Position numbers and translations under genes: made by a program. A stretch of 64,000 nucleotides of DNA from Labrys sp. WJW (GTDB lineage: Bacteria; Pseudomonadota; Alphaproteobacteria; Rhizobiales; Labraceae). Shown in pieces: positions 62,120-64,000 of this stretch. Every line of letters begins with the position of its first letter. Position 1 is the stretch's first letter. The notes below the pieces were generated by a model. The model was not told the origin of the DNA. It did no database searches and worked only from the letters and a program-made list of their open reading frames with translations. The DNA lies in contig NZ_LYXZ01000041.1 in the NCBI RefSeq assembly GCF_001676615.1, positions 1-64,000 of the forward strand, given 5' to 3'.

Positions 62120-63610
62120 ATGCCCATCACCCTTGACCGCCCCCTCACCTGGCAAGAGATCGCCGCCATCGCAGAAGGAGCGGAACTCGCCCTTTCCGAG
62201 GCCGCCTGGCAGCGCCTCTCCTATGCCCGGGCCATCGTCGATGCCATCGTCGAGCGCGGCATTCTCGCCTATGGTGTGAACACTGGCGTCGGCGGCCTCG
62301 CCAATGTCATCGTCGACCGGCCCCAGCAGCAGCACTTGTCGCGCAACATCGTGATGAGCCATGCCGTCGGCGTCGGTGCCCCTCTCGGCAAGACCGAGAC
62401 GCGGGCGATCATGGCCGCGGCCATCAACAATTACGCCCATGGCCGTTCCGGAGTCAGGCCCGAGGTCGTCGAGCAGATGCTGGCCCTGCTGGCGCATGAC
62501 TGCATTCCCGAGGTGCCCTCGCTCGGCTCGGTCGGCTATCTCAGCCACATGGCCCATATCGCCCTGGTCTTGATCGGCGAGGGCCACGCCGTGCTCGACG
62601 GGCAGAGACTGACGGGCAGTGAGACGCTGGCCCGCATCGGGCGCACGCCATTGGTGCTTGAGGCCAAGGAGGGCCTGAGCCTGGTCAACGGTTCGCCCTG
62701 CGTCACCGGCCTCGCCGCGCTCGCCCTGGCTCGCAGCGAAAAGCTGGCCGGCTGGGCCGACGTCACAGCCGCCATGAGCTTCGAGAACCTGCGCAGCCAG
62801 CCTCGGGCCTTCGACGAGGCCTCGCTCGCCTTGCGCATTTCCGTAGGGATGCAGACAACCGGACGCCACCTGCGCGCCTTGCTCGAGGGCAGCGCCATTC
62901 TGGCCGCCGCAGCTGGACGCCAGACCCAGGACCCACTCAGCCTGCGGGCCGTGCCGCATGTGCATGGCGCGGTGCGCGATGCGCTTGCCGAGATCGGCGC
63001 CACCGTCGACCGGGAACTTGCCTCCGTCACCGACAATCCGGCCGTGCTCGGCACGCCCGAGGCGCCCGAGGTTTATTCGGAGGCGCATGCCGTGGCGCCC
63101 GGAATCGCACTCGCCATGGACACGCTCGCCATTGCGGTGGCCGAGCTGGCGGCGATGGCGGAGCGGCGCATAGACCGCCTCGTCAATCCGCATGTCAGCA
63201 ACCTGCCGGCCTTCCTCGCCGTGGGAAGCGGGGTCTCCTCAGGCTTCATGATCGCCCAATATACAGCAGCCTCGCTGGTGGCGCTCAACCGGCGCCTCGC
63301 CAGCCCGGCGAGCCTCGACGGCGGCATCACCTCGGGCCTGCAGGAGGATCATCTCAGCCACGCTACACCGGCCGCCCTCAAGGCGCTGCAGATCCTCGAC
63401 AATGCCGAGCATATCCTGGCGATCGAACTCCTGGCCGATGCCCAGGCCTATGACCTGCAGGCAGAAGACCTCGCCAAGGCACCGGGCACGGATGCCTTCT
63501 ATCGCGACGTGCGCACGGCCCTGCCTCCCTATCGCGACGACCGCCCCTTGGCGGGCGATATCGCCGTCGCGCGCGGGATCATCCGCCGGGCAGACGCCAC
63601 CGCGGCCTGA
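62120..63610 (+). CDS. HAL/PAL-family lyase lacking the MIO-forming triad
   Basis: A 496-aa aromatic amino acid lyase homologue with the overall pattern of histidine ammonia-lyase: YGVNTGVGGLANV (51-63), AKEGLSLVNGSPC, QDPLSLRAVPHVHGA, SVTDNPAVLG and QEDHLSHATP. The cofactor region reads GSVGYLSHMAH (136-146) where canonical enzymes read GSVGASGDLAPLAH. The Ala-Ser-Gly that cyclises into methylidene-imidazolone is missing, apparently a three-residue deletion. Ordinary histidine deamination is thus unlikely. Ergothionase-like enzymes use the fold without MIO, so a trimethylated or thiolated histidine is a plausible substrate (inference). Its neighbours are hut genes and an amino acid importer. 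Confidence 0.78.
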   Translation: MPITLDRPLTWQEIAAIAEGAELALSEAAWQRLSYARAIVDAIVERGILAYGVNTGVGGLANVIVDRPQQQHLSRNIVMSHAVGVGAPLGKTETRAIMAAAINNYAHGRSGVRPEVVEQMLALLAHDCIPEVPSLGSVGYLSHMAHIALVLIGEGHAVLDGQRLTGSETLARIGRTPLVLEAKEGLSLVNGSPCVTGLAALALARSEKLAGWADVTAAMSFENLRSQPRAFDEASLALRISVGMQTTGRHLRALLEGSAILAAAAGRQTQDPLSLRAVPHVHGAVRDALAEIGATVDRELASVTDNPAVLGTPEAPEVYSEAHAVAPGIALAMDTLAIAVAELAAMAERRIDRLVNPHVSNLPAFLAVGSGVSSGFMIAQYTAASLVALNRRLASPASLDGGITSGLQEDHLSHATPAALKALQILDNAEHILAIELLADAQAYDLQAEDLAKAPGTDAFYRDVRTALPPYRDDRPLAGDIAVARGIIRRADATAA

Positions 63611-63623
63611 GGCGGCTCAGGTT

Positions 63624-63654
63624 CTTTACCCTCCCCTCGATGGGGAGGGTAAAG
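63624..63654. terminator. Hairpin after the HAL-family gene, possible terminator
   Basis: CTTTACCCTCCCC (63624-63636) and GGGGAGGGTAAAG (63642-63654) form a perfect 13-bp stem with a 5-nt loop. It lies between the lyase stop and the convergent glycosidase gene. No T-run follows, so it may be a REP-type element used as an mRNA stabiliser. Confidence 0.6.
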
Positions 63655-63688
63655 GAACCCCGCGTCCACCAAGCCAGCTCCCACAAGC

Positions 63689-64000
63689 TCAAGCCGCCCG
63701 CTTCACCAGCTCGGCCACCATGGCGGCCGTCCAGGTGAACTGGCCGCCGCCGAGGCCCTCGCCGGAGATCGGGTCGTAATATTCGGCAAAGCCACTTTCC
63801 TCGATCAGGGCCAGGCTGCCGGCCTCGACCTTGGCCGCGGCGTCGGCGAGATTGCAGCGCCGCAGCCCGTCGGCGATCAGCATGTTGACGATGATCCAGG
63901 CCGGCCCGCGCCAATAGCGCTTGGATTCGAAGCGCCGGTCCGCCGGATCGTGGCTGGCGACGCCGAAACGGGTGCGCTTGCGCCAAGCCTCGATGCGGGC
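63689..64000 (-). CDS. GH63/MGH1-like glycoside hydrolase, C-terminal part only
   Basis: The reverse strand reads in frame from the window end to a stop at 63689, giving the last 103 residues of a larger protein. ESKRYWRGPAWIIVNMLIADGLRR is the conserved catalytic-domain segment of (alpha/alpha)6-barrel glycosidases (GH63 / mannosylglycerate hydrolase MGH1-like). FAEYYDPISGEGLGGGQFTWTAAMVAELV is their C-terminal signature. Substrate cannot be told without the missing part. Confidence 0.85.
   Translation of the reverse strand, partial: ARIEAWRKRTRFGVASHDPADRRFESKRYWRGPAWIIVNMLIADGLRRCNLADAAAKVEAGSLALIEESGFAEYYDPISGEGLGGGQFTWTAAMVAELVKRAA

Noticed and set aside
63627-63660. Strong Rho-independent terminator after the lyase gene
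   Set aside because: The stem is perfect, but it is followed by GAACCCC rather than a T-run on either strand, so I list it only as a possible terminator.

Overview
The window is a GC-rich, gene-dense stretch of an alphaproteobacterial chromosome. The family content points to the Hyphomicrobiales (Rhizobiales): an Omp2b-type porin, a DUF1150-Hsp20 pair, DUF2244 next to nth, an SH3 protein next to a 2-hydroxyacid dehydrogenase, and the alpha-E/ATP-grasp/transglutaminase set. The genus cannot be resolved. Most genes are housekeeping or metabolic. Intergenic gaps are unusually rich in large compound palindromes (REP-like elements) belonging to several families. Several start codons look non-ATG (TTG for hrcA, the DUF2126 gene, relE and one MFS gene; GTG for others).

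Layout. 0-8.4 kb: small unknown proteins, an SDR/TetR divergent pair with a duplicated operator-like motif, a DUF2459 protein, a lipoprotein L,D-transpeptidase, a DUF937 protein, tandem 44-bp hairpin repeats, DUF1150-Hsp20, and cobB. 8.5-12.5 kb: DUF924, hrcA (with no grpE behind it), a GlxA-type regulator, a VOC protein and mogA. 12.5-19.6 kb: a transglutaminase, a fused circularly permuted ATP-grasp/alpha-E protein and a giant DUF2126 protein, probably one peptide-tagging or amidoligase system. 20-31 kb: a small secreted protein, a ParD/ParE-like toxin-antitoxin pair flanked by direct repeats, cbiD, gpmA, lldD, an Ada-like methyltransferase, DUF2244, nth, an MFS carrier, def-fmt-truA. 31-41 kb: NIPSNAP, acetyltransferase, murJ, adenosine kinase, nucleoside deoxyribosyltransferase, D-glycerate/glyoxylate reductase, SH3 protein, a TrpF-like barrel lacking the catalytic Cys, DUF2314, alpha/beta hydrolase with divergent TetR, and a DHFR-like reductase. 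46-53 kb: MarR/DUF1772 with a near-perfect operator, LysR regulators, VOC, MFS exporter, porin. 53.4-63.6 kb: a histidine-utilisation-type cluster (hutU, hutC, hutF, two paralogous binding proteins, two permeases, an ATPase and a HAL-family lyase), with HutC operators. The window ends inside a GH63-like glycosidase gene.

The most remarkable locus is 41.2-46.1 kb. rtcR (a CARF-domain sigma-54 activator) is divergent from a Ro60/TROVE RNA-binding protein gene preceded by a textbook -24/-12 promoter. No rtcA or rtcB is present in the window. Directly behind the Ro60 gene lies a tandem array of about eight Y-RNA-like RNAs. Each is closed by two covarying helices (the CGGCGA/TCGCCG type, then an 8-bp helix with an invariant G.T pair). 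Several carry a circularly permuted tRNA module: T arm, 3' acceptor strand, GNRA tetraloop, 5' acceptor strand, D arm. In the seventh copy the tetraloop is replaced by ACCA plus a ~270-nt nested palindromic element. I regard this array as the undescribed system in the window: a sigma-54-controlled Ro60 with a large family of tRNA-mimicking Y RNAs.

A second unusual feature is the HAL-family lyase of the hut-like cluster. It lacks the Ala-Ser-Gly triad that forms the MIO cofactor, so the cluster may act on a histidine derivative rather than, or as well as, histidine.
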